This document shows positions 1 to 15,276 of a DNA stretch of 64,000 nt, one piece after another. The stretch covers positions 106,356,685 to 106,420,684 of the forward strand of contig CM060953.1 of NCBI GenBank assembly GCA_030765055.1, written 5' to 3'. Numbering within the stretch: the first letter of the stretch is position 1; the number at the start of each line of letters is the position of its first letter. This DNA is from Mantis religiosa. Its lineage: Eukaryota > Arthropoda > Insecta > Mantodea > Mantidae. The notes beneath the pieces are model-generated. The model searched no databases. It worked only from the letters and a program-made list of their open reading frames with translations, and was not told where the DNA came from. The position numbers and the translations under genes are program-made.

Positions 1-336
1 ACAATAAAGCACAACTACAATTTAAATTAGGATTGTAACTGCTTATTTTTAAATGTTATTGAGAATGCGTTAAAAGTTGCAAAAATTATACTGAATAATT
101 CGCGAAAATGTGGTTAGCATATACTCATAATAGCAGAAGAACAAAAACTACTTAAATCCCGTAACACATAAGCTTTTCTCTTTCAGTTGATTTTCTCTTT
201 CCCTTCATCTTCCTTTTCGTAAATCGATGGTGGTGAAAGCAACCAAGACACGGATACTGTTATAAGAAAGCGTGAATTTAAATATTTTGCGCATTATATG
301 TTTCAAACACAATTAAGACAATTGTATCACTCATTG

Positions 337-863
<527 letters not shown>

Positions 864-897
864 CATCATCATCATTATCATTATCATTATTACTATC

Positions 898-2190
898 AGA
901 GTACTATTACTATGCTACTTTCTTTTGAATTTACATCTTCTTTGGTCCTCCTTTTTAGTTTCCTCTAAAAAATATGATTTCTGGTCTTTCAAAATTTCAT
1001 TATTTTATTTGAAGGTCCATATATTGGTTTCATGTAGATACGCGAGCAGCGCAAGTGTGTTGTATAGTTTTATTTGTAATTTTTTTTTTTTTTCCATATT
1101 TTATTTCCTGAATTCTCGTTACTTGTTCGTTAGGGATTCAACTTCATGATTTTTTTTCTTGTTGTTGGCAAGATTATTACAATTAGATGCTATATGACAC
1201 TCAATTAAGCCAAATTAGTGATTCTTCTATTAATTTATTTCTGATAACTACTTTCTTTCTTTCTTTGTATCCAAATAACCTAGGTTTTACGTTTACGATG
1301 GAATATTTATAAGTCAAATAATATAATAATTAAAAGTCAAATATTACCATCTTAACGTGATTTAAGTTTTAGAAAGTATAACTTTATTGTATATACAGCA
1401 TGGTAAATAAATTAGTAAAATCACCATTGATGACCGCTTTATTTTAGACCTGCCACGTTTAAATACTTTTTTATTTGAAGATTAAAAATCGTTGCCTAAA
1501 TGCCGCATTCCAGCCCCATAGTTAGGTGTCCGTCAATATTTTTTTTTATTCTTCTGTAAATCTTTAAATACTTGTATTATTTGTATAAGCATCCCTCATT
1601 TATATAAAATGTTCAGAACGTACTTCTGATAGCATCATCAAAGACATTAATGTGTATAAATAAGATTAATTAAATACATTCATATTTAATACTATTCGTA
1701 GCATGATTTTGCTGTTTATAACTGACATAGTTATCTTTTTCTTTCAATTTTTAACGTCAAATTAAGCAGGATGTTCGGTAGCTTCGACTGCTTGTAAAGG
1801 GATTCTCAGATGTTAATTCATTATTCATTATTTCTGTCCTTTGGCTTATTGTTAGTTGTAATTTTTGCAGCTCTCTAACTCTTCGAGTAGCTGTATCTTG
1901 CAACAAACGTTCTGATGTTATTCGAGTTGCTCTTTGTAGTGGTTTTCTTACATCAACAGAATTTTACACCCTCGATGAACGTTGCTTATCTTTTCCATTC
2001 ACCAGAGATTCAGTTACTTCCAATTAGTTGGCCAGTCTCAGTTTTTTTTTCCTTTTGAAAAAAGTATTCTAATCACTATATAGTCTCTCTGGTGTATCCT
2101 TGAAGTATCTGTGTTTGAGATTCGGTACTGCTTGATAAGAAAGAGCCGCTGATTTAATGTTTGCCTCATTTGCAGCGATTAGAAGAAAAC
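898..2190. other. Unassigned AT-rich interval
   Basis: No reading frame with recognisable content, no RNA gene and no inverted terminal repeat was seen. Short poly(T) tracts occur near 1080 and 2042. Probably intergenic or old decayed repeat DNA. Confidence 0.5.
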
Positions 2191-2191
2191 A

Positions 2192-2444
2192 TTTTTTTTT
2201 TTTTTTTTTTTTTGAATTTACGTCATCCAACGTTAAGTCATATCGGACAATGAATGGAATGGGTGAAATGATGCTCAGATGAGCCCGGGGTCCATGGAGC
2301 TTAGAGTTACCCGACATTCGTCTTGCAGGATAAGGGAAAACCGCGGAAAAAGCCTTATCCAGGTAACTCACCCTGACCGAGATTCGAACTCGGGACCTCT
2401 TGAACGTGAGGCAGACATGCTGCCACCAGGCTACCAAGGCGGGC
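2192..2444 (-). mobile_element. tRNA-derived SINE, copy 1
   Basis: On the minus strand the element starts with a tRNA-like head. It has a box A-like segment near 2420-2436 and a box B-like GTTCGAATCTC segment (reverse complement at about 2382-2392). A body follows, with the shared GAGTTACCTGG motif, the shared CTCTAAGCTCCATGGACC segment and the shared TTCATTGTCCGATATGA segment. It ends in an A-rich tail, seen here as the T run at 2192-2213. Six further copies lie in this window. No convincing target duplication was found. Any reading frame here is a by-product. Confidence 0.85.
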
Positions 2445-3130
2445 TCATTAAAGCTATGTCAACGATAAAATAAAAGACGAAAATGAGATATAAAGAATAA
2501 ACATCTCCGCAGCTAATTAGAAGTAATCGAAACTACTCGTACTAAACATCCTACTTAATTTATCTTTTAAATGGCTCAAAAAGTGAATTTACATCAGAAA
2601 AATTAAATAAAGAATTATGTTAATTCTGCATAAATTACTCTGCATTAACTATAAATTTCGATAAAACTATTGTCTATACAGCTTCTGTGTTTGCAGAAGT
2701 TGTTTCTTCCTCCAATAAATAATGTTCCATTATCCTTAATATTTTAATTAGAGTGTAAGAGTTATTTTAACCCAGCCTCTGAACGGAAAAGAATTAATAA
2801 TGTTAATTTGTTTTATGATGCTTTTTGGAATTTAAACTTTTTTTGAATAAAGTTTGAGTGTTAAATTGTTAAAATTAAGTTTAGAAAATGAAATTATATA
2901 ATTAAAAATAAAATGATTGTACTGGTCGCTACATATAACGTAGTCAACTAGAAATGTGCAGTTACCATGGTGAAGGAAAAAATCAATCTTCCTCTGTAAA
3001 GGAACGCGACACTCTAAGTCTGAACGATGCAAAAGGGCATGATTGGGAGCTTCAGTGTGTAGAGATATAAAAACGTTTAGTTTGAGATTGTAAAGGAAAA
3101 GGACGCATCGAAAGTCATTCATTCAATTAT
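2445..3130. other. Unassigned AT-rich interval
   Basis: Contains a 96-codon minus-strand open frame (2832-3122) without any family signature or low-complexity explanation. I do not regard it as a gene. Nothing else is recognisable. Confidence 0.4.
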
Positions 3131-3131
3131 G

Positions 3132-3246
3132 TTACATCGTGTTATAGCCGGGATTTGAACACGGATCTCTTGGTCTCCGTCCGGTTCTTTAACCAAAGAT
3201 ATATACCATGGACAACGTGCCAGTATGACATTAATTCTCAAACTGA
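3132..3246 (-). repeat. tRNA-like sequence, minus-strand arm of an inverted pair
   Basis: The reverse complement carries a degraded box A region and a box B-like GTTCAAATCCCGGC, followed by a CTATA-type end. Its 5' flank (GAGAATTAATGTCATACTG) is shared with the plus-strand copy at 3400-3490, so the two form an inverted repeat about 150 bp apart. The anticodon arm is not convincing, so this looks like a tRNA-derived SINE head or tRNA pseudogene, not a functional tRNA. Confidence 0.6.
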
Positions 3247-3397
3247 CTCACAGTTTCATTTCCATTAATAGACCTAATAGTGTTTGGACTATAAAACCCG
3301 GGCCTTGAAGTACTTAGGTGTTGTAAGTCGCCATTAAGGAGTTGTCTCTTGTACCTGTATAAGAATTTTCTAGTTGTTTACTAAGATAATGGGTGTC

Positions 3398-3490
3398 AGT
3401 TGAGAATTAATGTCATACTGACCCGTTGGCTCAACGGTTAAAGCAACCGGACGAGCCCGGAAGTTCCCTGTTCAAATCCCGGCTATGGCA
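3398..3490 (+). repeat. tRNA-like sequence, plus-strand arm of an inverted pair
   Basis: A box A-like TGGCTCAACGGTTAA and a box B-like GTTCAAATCCC lie about 40 bp apart, ending in CCCGGCTATGGCA. This is the internal-promoter layout of a tRNA or tRNA-derived SINE. It matches the reverse complement of 3132-3246, including the 5' flank. A related box B fragment ending CCCGGCTACGGCA occurs at about 9580-9600. Confidence 0.6.
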
Positions 3491-4415
3491 TTTGATTTCT
3501 GAGTCTGACTTAATCTGTTCTAAAATCAACATGTTTAAAAAGTAATTGAATAATCATATGATTTTTGGTAAACCTTTTCGAACGTTTAGAATAAAGATAT
3601 CAGTCCGCCTGGGCATAAGAGTATGTTCTAGCTGGGAAATCATTCTTTAACTTAACTTGAAAACTTAAAACAAAAAAATTAAGAAAAAAGCTTCAAGCAT
3701 CCTCAAAGAACGGTGCAACCCGTCTGCCATAACGTGACACTTCATAAAATCACATCATCACATAACTTCAAATTTGGAAAATTCTTTTACAATAGGTTTT
3801 GTGTAGATTTTATTTGTGCTGCAAAGGAGATTGCTCATCTTCATCTTTTTCAATGACGAAAACAATTTAACTCTTAAACGTAGCACAAAATGTTTACATC
3901 ATCTTCATAAATATGTAATTTTCATTAAATGGGATGTAATCAATTATAATTTATTACACCTGCCCCATCTCTTACGAATCCATGAATATTCTTAAGGTTA
4001 AAGTAGGAATCTAGAGATTATTCAAGTTATGAAAGTCAATAAACTTCTTGCCAATATCTGTTATGCTCTGTTCCCCAAATTTTTCACTTTATTTTGCGAA
4101 ATAAGAACCTTTCAGTTTCCAAGCACGTAAGTCACCTAATTATTAAATTACTTTTTTGTTTCCTGAATTAGTATATACTAATTTTTTCCTAATAAATTGT
4201 AATTGATTTCAATTTTGTTTCCCGTATACTATATTACATCATATGTGCTATTTTGGCGGCTTCTAATGCACGTCTCTTTCAGCATCTAAACCAAACTACG
4301 TCATTTTACCTTAGCAAAATTTCTCAGCAACTGTGATCTTTCTTCGCTTACAATGTTTTTTATCTTTGGGTGTGTATTACTTGGTGTTACTATTTCACAC
4401 ACATTCATATTCTTA
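3491..4415. other. Unassigned AT-rich interval
   Basis: No gene, RNA or repeat structure was recognised between the tRNA-like arm and the mariner insertion. Confidence 0.4.
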
Positions 4416-4417
4416 TA

Positions 4418-5752
4418 CGAGGGCTATCCAGAAAGTAGATTACGCTTTGGAATAAAAAGTAAACAAAGTATAGGAAACAAATTTTATTATATACAGATGA
4501 AAGCCACACTCACATACTACTTTTCGACATAGTCACCATTCAAATTAAGGCATTTATCGTAGCGACGTACGAGCTTGGAAATTCCTTCGTCGAAAAATTC
4601 GGCCGCCTGCGCCTTCAACCACTTCGTTACCTCTTCTTGCAGCTGTGCGTCGTCATCAAAACGCTGCATAGCCAGCCACTTCTTCATTGCTGGGAATAGG
4701 TGGAAGTCGCTCGGTGCCAGGTCGGGACTGTACGGCGGATGAGGAAACAACTCCCACTTAAAAGATTCAAGAACTTCACGAGTGACATTTGCCGTGTGGG
4801 GCCGGGCGTTGTCATGAATCAACAAGATCTTAGAGCTCAACATTCCTCTGCGCATGTTTTGAATGGCTCTTCTGAGTTTTTGGAGAGTTTGGCAATACCT
4901 TTGAGAGTTTATTGCAGTGCCTCTTTCCAGGAAGTCCACCAAAATCACACCTTTTCTGTCCCAAAAAACAGTCACCATCATCTTCCCTGCCGACATTGTT
5001 TGCATGCATTTCTTGGGTTTTTGGGGAGAACTTGTGTGCCCCCACTGCATTGATTGCAATTTCGTTTCACAGTTCACGTGTTTCACCCATGTTTCGTCAC
5101 CAGTAACGATGCGATCGAGTAAAGAGTCACCATCCTTATGGTAAACGTCCAAAAAGTTCAACGCTGCAGCCATTCGCTGATTTTTGTGGTCCTCTGTCAA
5201 GATTTTTGGAATCCATCTTGCACAAAACTTGTGTTAACCAAGCTTTTCGCTGATGATTTCGTGCAACAAACTTCGCGAAATATGTGGAAAACTCAAAGAA
5301 AGTTGCGTTATTGTGAACCTTCGACTTTCACGGACTTTAGCATCGACTTTTTCGACAAGTTCGGCAGTCACTATGCTGGGTCTCCCACTTCGATCTTCGT
5401 CGTGAACATTGGTTCGGCCATTTTTAAATCTGATGACCCACTGACGCACTCCACCTTCAGTGATAATGTTGTCCCCATACACTTCACAAAGCTGCCGATA
5501 GATTTCTATCGGTTTACAGTTTTTTGCAGTCAGAAACTTTATTACTGCACGCACCTCGCAGCTCGCGGGATTTTCAATTAACGCAGACATTTCAAACCGT
5601 CACAGTATCTGAACGGAGCACAGCACGAACCTCTCACTAGCACGGCTAGATGCCGACTGAGCTGCGCAACGCTCTGACCCCAAGATGGCCGCGCTAGCCC
5701 CACCCCTAGCGGAAACAGACGAAAACGTAATCTACTTTCTGGATAGCCCTCG
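4418..5752 (-). mobile_element. mariner transposon, nearly intact (1335 bp)
   Basis: The element is bounded by perfect 27-bp terminal inverted repeats (4418-4444 and 5726-5752, starting CGAGGGCTATCC). TA dinucleotides flank both ends (4416-4417 and 5753-5754), which is the Tc1/mariner target-site duplication. The length and the single transposase gene on the minus strand fit the mariner family. Perfect termini and only one obvious coding lesion suggest recent activity. Confidence 0.96.
4517..5590 (-). pseudogene. mariner transposase, one in-frame stop
   Basis: Single open frame of 358 codons interrupted by one TAA at 5234-5236 (codon 119). The two halves are in the same frame, so this is a nonsense change and not a frameshift. 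Residues 1-118 form the N-terminal DNA-binding region with helix-turn-helix-like segments, including the VRQWVIRFKNGR segment. The catalytic domain shows GDETWV (Asp about 165), HDNARPH (Asp about 260) and YSPDLAPSDFHLF (Asp about 295). The last two Asp residues are separated by 34 residues, the D,D34D signature of mariner. It would cut and paste DNA at TA sites. All three catalytic Asp residues are retained, so the stop codon is the main visible lesion. The nearby overlapping frames on both strands are shadows. Confidence 0.95.
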
Positions 5753-5754
5753 TA

Positions 5755-8402
<2,648 letters not shown>

Positions 8403-8406
8403 TCCT

Positions 8407-8635
8407 ACAGATGTATTTTTAGACGTGGCGCATGACTTTGCTTGGATGTGCGCAAGTGACGTCATGCAAATCAATGGTGGGGGTCAAATCTCTGCTTCCA
8501 CAAGCAGATTGCTGGTAAACCTAGTGTGTTAGACGACTAACCTGACACCCATTTTTCTTGCAAATAAACAAGTAGACTCTACCATAAGCTATTGCGCAAC
8601 AAACGTCATACGCCACGTCTAAAAAATACATCTGT
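8407..8635. mobile_element. MITE-like element with about 35-bp inverted termini
   Basis: The left end (8407 onward, ACAGATGTATTTTTAGACGT) reappears as its reverse complement at the right end (up to 8635), with one T indel and a few mismatches over about 35 bp. Nothing coding lies in the 229-bp interval, as expected of a miniature inverted-repeat element. Flanking octamers ACTGTCCT (8399-8406) and ACTGTGTA (8636-8643) share their first five bases, perhaps a decayed 8-bp target duplication of hAT type. The superfamily is unproven. Confidence 0.75.
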
Positions 8636-8640
8636 ACTGT

Positions 8641-9740
8641 GTACATAAGAGGTTGTTCATCTGCTTGCTTTGTTGTAGGTAGATGTGTAAGACGCAGTTG
8701 CTTACATAACGAAGAGCGCTTGCTACTTTACAGTAACCAATATAATAACCAAACCAAAAGCTATCCTAGGACAAAATATTTAATTTAAGGTTTATATTTT
8801 AAGCAGTGAATAGTTAAGCTCACTGAGTTTTAATGTCATAAATCAAACTGTACATTTCTTCGCCATACAAATATTCATCTAAACCAGGTTAATACACATC
8901 TTTAAAAAATTAAAAATAACACTGAATTCATTTCCCTGGGTAGGGCACTTAGAGGTGTGGGGATATTTTGTAAAATAGCCTTTTCGCAGTCTTCAAAATG
9001 CTATAAATAACTGTTTAGTATTGAACTGGCTTTGTATTTTTGAGCTATGCTCTTATCTCACTCTGAGATATAAGGAAACTGCTTAAAATGCTGTTTTTAT
9101 TTGAGGACCTCAAAACGTGTATTTACAATGAATTCTATATTTGGGAATGGTATGACATATAGCACAAACCCTTCTATTTGGTACAGGTAACTAGTAAAGC
9201 AATCAATGGCGTTGTTCAGATAATTTAAGTCAAAGCAAAAGCTTGGTGTTCCTTACTTTAAGAACGTTTTTTGTGACTAAATTTCAGTATTTAAATGCTT
9301 AGATTTTTATATGTGCATTTCAAATTTTCGAGCGTTACAATTTCCCATAGTTGATTCCAGTCGTTAGGATGTGCATTCTCATTTTGCCGTACACAAGCAA
9401 TTGAATAGTGGTACTCCCTATACCGATATGCTTCTTTGCCAACATATTGTTGGAAATACCCTTTGACAGAAAATGAGCAGGTGCCAGAAAGAAAGTTCGA
9501 TGAAAGACATTGAAAGCATTAGCTGATGCTGGTTCACAATATAAGATTTGGAAAGGTCGAGTCAGACTGAAAGGTTTGATTGGAATCCCGGCTACGGCAA
9601 TGAACTTTTCCGTCTGACTGTAATATTCCATACGTTGGCCTTCACACGGCTAATTACATTAATGTGACTGAACAATTAATTTTTCCAATATAGGCTTTGA
9701 TGTCACTCTGGCATTTACGCAATAGACAGAGAGTTGACTT
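8641..9740. other. Unassigned AT-rich interval with a tRNA-like 3' fragment
   Basis: Mostly featureless. About 9575-9615 carries a fragment resembling the 3' half of the tRNA-like repeat seen at 3398-3490 (AATCCCGGCTACGGCA). A 98-codon minus-strand frame (9335-9631) overlaps it and is not supported as a gene. Confidence 0.35.
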
Positions 9741-9756
9741 ACGGCTTGGCCATATG

Positions 9757-9830
9757 CATGATAGCCGAGCGGTAAAACGCATATCTCGTAAGCAGACCAA
9801 TATGAGTTCGAAACCTTACTGCGAATGTTT
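9757..9830 (+). repeat. tRNA-like sequence / SINE head
   Basis: A box A-like TAGCCGAGCGGTAAAACG is followed about 40 bp later by a box B-like GAGTTCGAAACC and a T-rich stretch. The T arm pairs poorly, so this is more likely a tRNA-derived SINE head or a tRNA pseudogene than a working tRNA gene. Confidence 0.5.
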
Positions 9831-10059
9831 TTTCTTATTATTGTTACTTTGACTTCATTGCTTTTATTTTTCTCATTTATACCGCCCCTTAACTGCAGTG
9901 GACATACCGGCGGCCGCTCTCCTTTGGAACATATCGATGGTGTTAACTAGTAAACGCTGGGTTGTATCATAGTTCACGCTAACATTCGCACCCTCATTCA
10001 TGCATCTATTCAGACTCTGGGGAAGATGGGGAATCATTTTGATTGGAGAAAACCCCCAC

Positions 10060-10742
<683 letters not shown>

Positions 10743-13700
10743 GCACGTTTAAACATAAAGGACTTTTCACCTTCCTGAGTCATTATCTGAAGCTTTAACG
10801 TTCACTAATAAACCTTGTTTCAAATAAGCTTGCCCCGCATCTCTTATCACTTCACATTGGCTGCTGTCGTGGTATAGACTGTTGTGCGTTAATAATGATT
10901 TTGTTATTTAACATGATATATCTTAATATGTTCAAAGAGAATTGTCAAATTTATATTCTCATAACCGTATGAATTAATATACTAAGCAATAGAGTTAATT
11001 TATCTGGAATGCATGTTAATTCTTAAACGAAATAAAGAGTAGAAGCCTTTGCTTCAAACGTGCCTCTCGGGATAACTGACTACACATTGCAAAGCGTGGA
11101 AGCCTATCGGAAATTGTCTGAAACAACGGAGTTGTTACGTAAGCCTATACACGGTGAGACTGTATGTCCATTCTCTTCACGTGCAATCATGTCTGCTGGA
11201 CAGAACGTGTCATGCGTCCTTAGGCAGGGGAAATCATGTATAATGTGAATGAGGTGACAAGCAGAAAGGACACAGAATCAAAATATCTTTGTGTTATGCG
11301 ACAAAACGAGTGTCTGCAATGGTATTATAATTTACATTTGTGTATAATAATTAATTGGCTAACCTCACATATCGGACGCACAGCTCGCAAGTGCTCTCAT
11401 TGTGCTTCGCTACTTATGTATCCAAGCTCATAATAATTTTCTCTTCTAGCAAACAAGATACCAAATAATGCAGCTCTGTATCACTAAAGGTCACCTCGCT
11501 TATTGCGCTATAGTACTTAATACAGATAGTAGAGAAGGTAATTACACAATGTTTAAACGAAAGAAAGATTTTAAGATGGCTACTGAAGTGCAAAATATAA
11601 GTTTTAAGGTATTAAAACTTCAAAATTATATTTTCAGGGCATAATATTGTATGTGCAGTGGTTTACTTTATATACTAATACTTTGAATATCAAGTTAAAC
11701 GTTTATTGGTTAAAATAATGAAAATTTCTCTTCACACCACAACAAACTACGAGTGTTTTACTTTTTCTGCTATATATAGCATATATGTATAGCACGTTAA
11801 GGAAGTATTATATTCCACTTAAAACACTTCAGAATTTTTACTTGAAGTACCTTGATAGATGACGAAACTTTAGAAATATTTCCTGTGTGCATGTGCCGGT
11901 GCGTGTGAACGTACTTCTACAAATCAGAATTTATGAAAGATTACTCAGTGATATTGCAGCAATCTTGAGTGGGAAAGTAAGTGTTTTCAAGAAAATACTC
12001 TTACCCAAATTATTATCTATAACGTTAGTGTTTAAAATTGTGTTTGCTTATATCTATATGAATGATAAATAATAATAAAAAATAAGCATGTTGAATTTTC
12101 GATAAACAGCCCGTAAGTTTTGTTCATTTATGAAGATTGCCATATTTTATAAACTATATGGACAAAGAAACGTTGGTTTTAACTTACAAATAATTAATAT
12201 CCTTTTCAAGTACTAAATCTCCATTCTTTTGTGCTTCTCCTAACATCTTGCAAAGAGGATATACTTTAAAGACACCAATAATAGCAACCAGCTTTTAAAA
12301 TATTGTACCTTTACTTCCAGTTCAACTTAATTCAGTTACTAAGAATAAGAAAAATAAGTAGTCTATGAAAGTATTTTAGTAGAATATGGTTTAAAGAAAA
12401 TTCTGTGAATATTACACATCAGCAATTGTTCCAACTAATCGGTCAGTTTAGAGAGATTTAAAAGTTTAATACCATATGCTACTTTCTTATACGATATTGA
12501 GTCTGAATTTTTAGAAGTGCAAAACTGTTGGCCACAAACTAAAGAGTAAGATATAGTTTTATTTTAAATAGTTGGAAATATTAAAATATAAAGTGTGCGT
12601 CTGGTGTGTAGTGCTTGATATTTAAATATTCTCGGATGCAGCTTTTGGTAGCTATGGGTACACTGCGTAAAATAGGATTCAAACTAGGAATTCTTGTAAT
12701 TTAAAACTTAATTTGTTTAATATACTGAAACTTCTGGCCAGATGTTAGGTTTATCTTTGAAGATAAACTTGATCTACTTACTTACACATGTTTGTTATGT
12801 ATCATTCAGTAAACTCGTAATCAAAAATAAGTGGAATAATTCTCTGCAATACATGCACATAACGAAAAAACGTATTTGAAAGAAACTGGCATTTAGTTTG
12901 CGGTGTAATCCAGTTCTAATTCCTTATTACGCTTTAGAAGTGAATTTTTAATTACAGGCTTGTACCCTAATGCATAAAATGTGTTTGAAATATTCTTTAT
13001 TTTATTTCAGAACATTTGGTAACATTTGAATCACATTTCCTGAACAGCAACCCAAGAAATTTTCATACCATTTCAAATACTGATCATATTTTCTACAACT
13101 TAATGTCTTATTTTTTATTTATATGGTTTATTAGCTTTCCTTCCGCCGTACATGATAGTACACATGTACATTTGCTGTTATATATTTTCCTGCTGTTCCT
13201 AAAATCCGTCGAATTGCATGCAGTCATGCATAAATTAATATTTATACTAATCCAAGTACGCATATTGTACAGAGTGGACTCAAAGTGGGCGAATTCCACT
13301 CCATTTCACGATGATCATCATTGAAGTGTTTTAATGGCATTAATAACCACGTTGGTAGGCTTACCAAACTTCCGCTAATATGACCTGGTTTTTCATGCGC
13401 CCGGGAATATCCTGGGCTTTCTGTCGAACCCCAGGGAGGGGGTGAATTTTCTCTAAAATGTTATCGAAAAAACATTTGCATTAAAAGCTTCTACATATAC
13501 TGAAAGGTTTGATCCTACACGCTTCCAAATTATATACTATACTACTTTTACAAATCTTACGAATGTCAGCCACTGTATTGTTCTTGGAACAAAATAAAAA
13601 AATAAAATAAAAGTCTAATGTCTTGCACGCACATAACCTTCTCAAGCGCTTATTCCTTTATTTACTTCACGTTAATCTAGATAAATATCATCTTTAGGAA

Positions 13701-15028
13701 ATTTTCTTGGAGGTACAACGGAATATGGAATACAGTGTTCTTTAAGAGAGAGAGAGGTAAACCTTTCATGCGCTAGTCGCTATGTGACGGCTTTTAAATT
13801 TCGTTCTCTCTGGATGCACAGGATATACTCGTAGGAAGTCGAGTAACGTAATCCTAGTTCAGAAAGCAAAAAATAAGTATTAGAAAACTAGAACAAATGA
13901 CAAGCAATTTCTCGGAAACATTATACCACAAAGCAGAGCATATCTGATATAAATTGTATCTTTTGACGAGCTCTATACCTTTTGTATGTTTAATATTTTA
14001 TATATTTTTTACGTTTGTTTACCAGTTATGCAGATGTCATCAAGAACGAAGAGGACCTCTAAAGGCTCCCAGAAAATTCAAGATAAACTTTTATTTGTCA
14101 CAGTAAAATCCTAAACATATGTGGAATTTAATTCAAAATTGCTAGAACCATTCTTGAAATATTTAAAATTTTCGTAAAATACTCCGTATTAAAATAGTGT
14201 GGTGGAAGATTTTCTTCAAAAGATGCTCAACTACTTAAGATTTTGATTTAACCTGTTCACGATCATATGTACCTACCCTCCGCTTGTGCACGCATGTGCA
14301 CAAGGATCTTCTTCTAAACTGTGTTCTTTTCTTTTAAAAAAATCAGGAGGCCCTGAAATGTTCTTACAGAGAAATATCCATTTCTGGGGTGGAATGCAAT
14401 ACTTCCCCTGTTTTTAATTAAGGTCCTCCAAAGTTCTCTGCGAGGCATTTCGTAGTTAGAGAAGCTATTGTGTTCTACTAAAAAATACGATACAAGGAAC
14501 TCGTTACACGTTTTGAGACCTTAAAAACTCTTTAAGGGAAAGGACAGGTATATCCCTCTGTCAGAAGAGGATTACTGAAAAATGAAATACTTAAATACTT
14601 AGCTGGGTATTTAATTTCAACATCTTCCAAAAATACCACAGGAACATTTTCGAGAAAATTTCGCTAGAACAAATTAATCATTATACAGTAAAGGTGTTCC
14701 AAAAATACGACTTTCCCAAACATGTCTTTATCAATTTAGATTATATTACCGTATGTTTAAGATCTTTTAATGAAAAATGAAAGTGTATCTCAAATTTAAA
14801 AATAGGTCCTAGATTGTTGCTCATTCTGGATGACTTTTGTACAGCTGGTAAATCGTAAGAGATATCCTACTCCACAAAAGCTTTAGATCTCGTTGAAGCA
14901 TACAGTATTGACAAAATAAAATGCTATATATTTATCTTCATGATTTTGGAGACATTGTTTGTTATTCCCTTGAATTTACTTCAACAGGAAGAAATTTTGG
15001 TTTCCTATTTCTGTTATATCCTGACAGA
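10743..15028. other. Unassigned AT-rich interval
   Basis: About 4.3 kb without a supported gene. Short open frames (for example 11060-11248, 11887-12072 and 13016-13324) show no family motif and no clear coding signal. A CCCGGG/CCCAGGG-rich patch lies at about 13395-13440. It is likely intergenic or intronic DNA or decayed repeats. Confidence 0.4.
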
Positions 15029-15276
15029 GCCCACCTCAGTAGCGTAGATGGTAGCATGTTTGCCTCTCGTTCAAGAGGTCCCGAGTTCGAATCTCGGTCA
15101 GGTTGAGTTACCTGGATAAGGTTGATTCCAGGGATTTTCCTTATCCTTACAGACGAATGTCGGGTAGCTCTAAGCTCCATGGACCCTGGACACATTTGAG
15201 CATCATTTCACCCATTTCATTCACCGTCCGATATGATTTAATGTTGGAGGACGTAAAATTACAACAACAAAAAAAT
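15029..15276 (+). mobile_element. tRNA-derived SINE, copy 2
   Basis: A full-length plus-strand copy: tRNA-like head (box A-like TAGCGTAGATGGTAGCATG, box B-like GAGTTCGAATCTC), the shared GAGTTACCTGGATAAGG and CTAAGCTCCATGGACC body motifs, the shared TTCACCGTCCGATATGA segment, and an A-rich tail to about 15276. A short ACAGAG occurs near both ends (15024-15029 and 15281-15286) and may be a degenerate target duplication. Confidence 0.88.

Noticed and set aside
3398..3490. Functional tRNA gene
   Set aside because: A and B boxes are present, but the anticodon arm and acceptor pairing are poor. The same holds for 9757-9830 and the SINE heads.
5138..5581. 147-codon plus-strand frame opposite the mariner transposase
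   Set aside because: It is a shadow of the minus-strand transposase and has no features of its own.
13016..13324. 102-codon open frame with hydrophobic stretches
   Set aside because: The hydrophobic residues come from T-rich DNA. There is no motif, and a 63-codon frame lies opposite.
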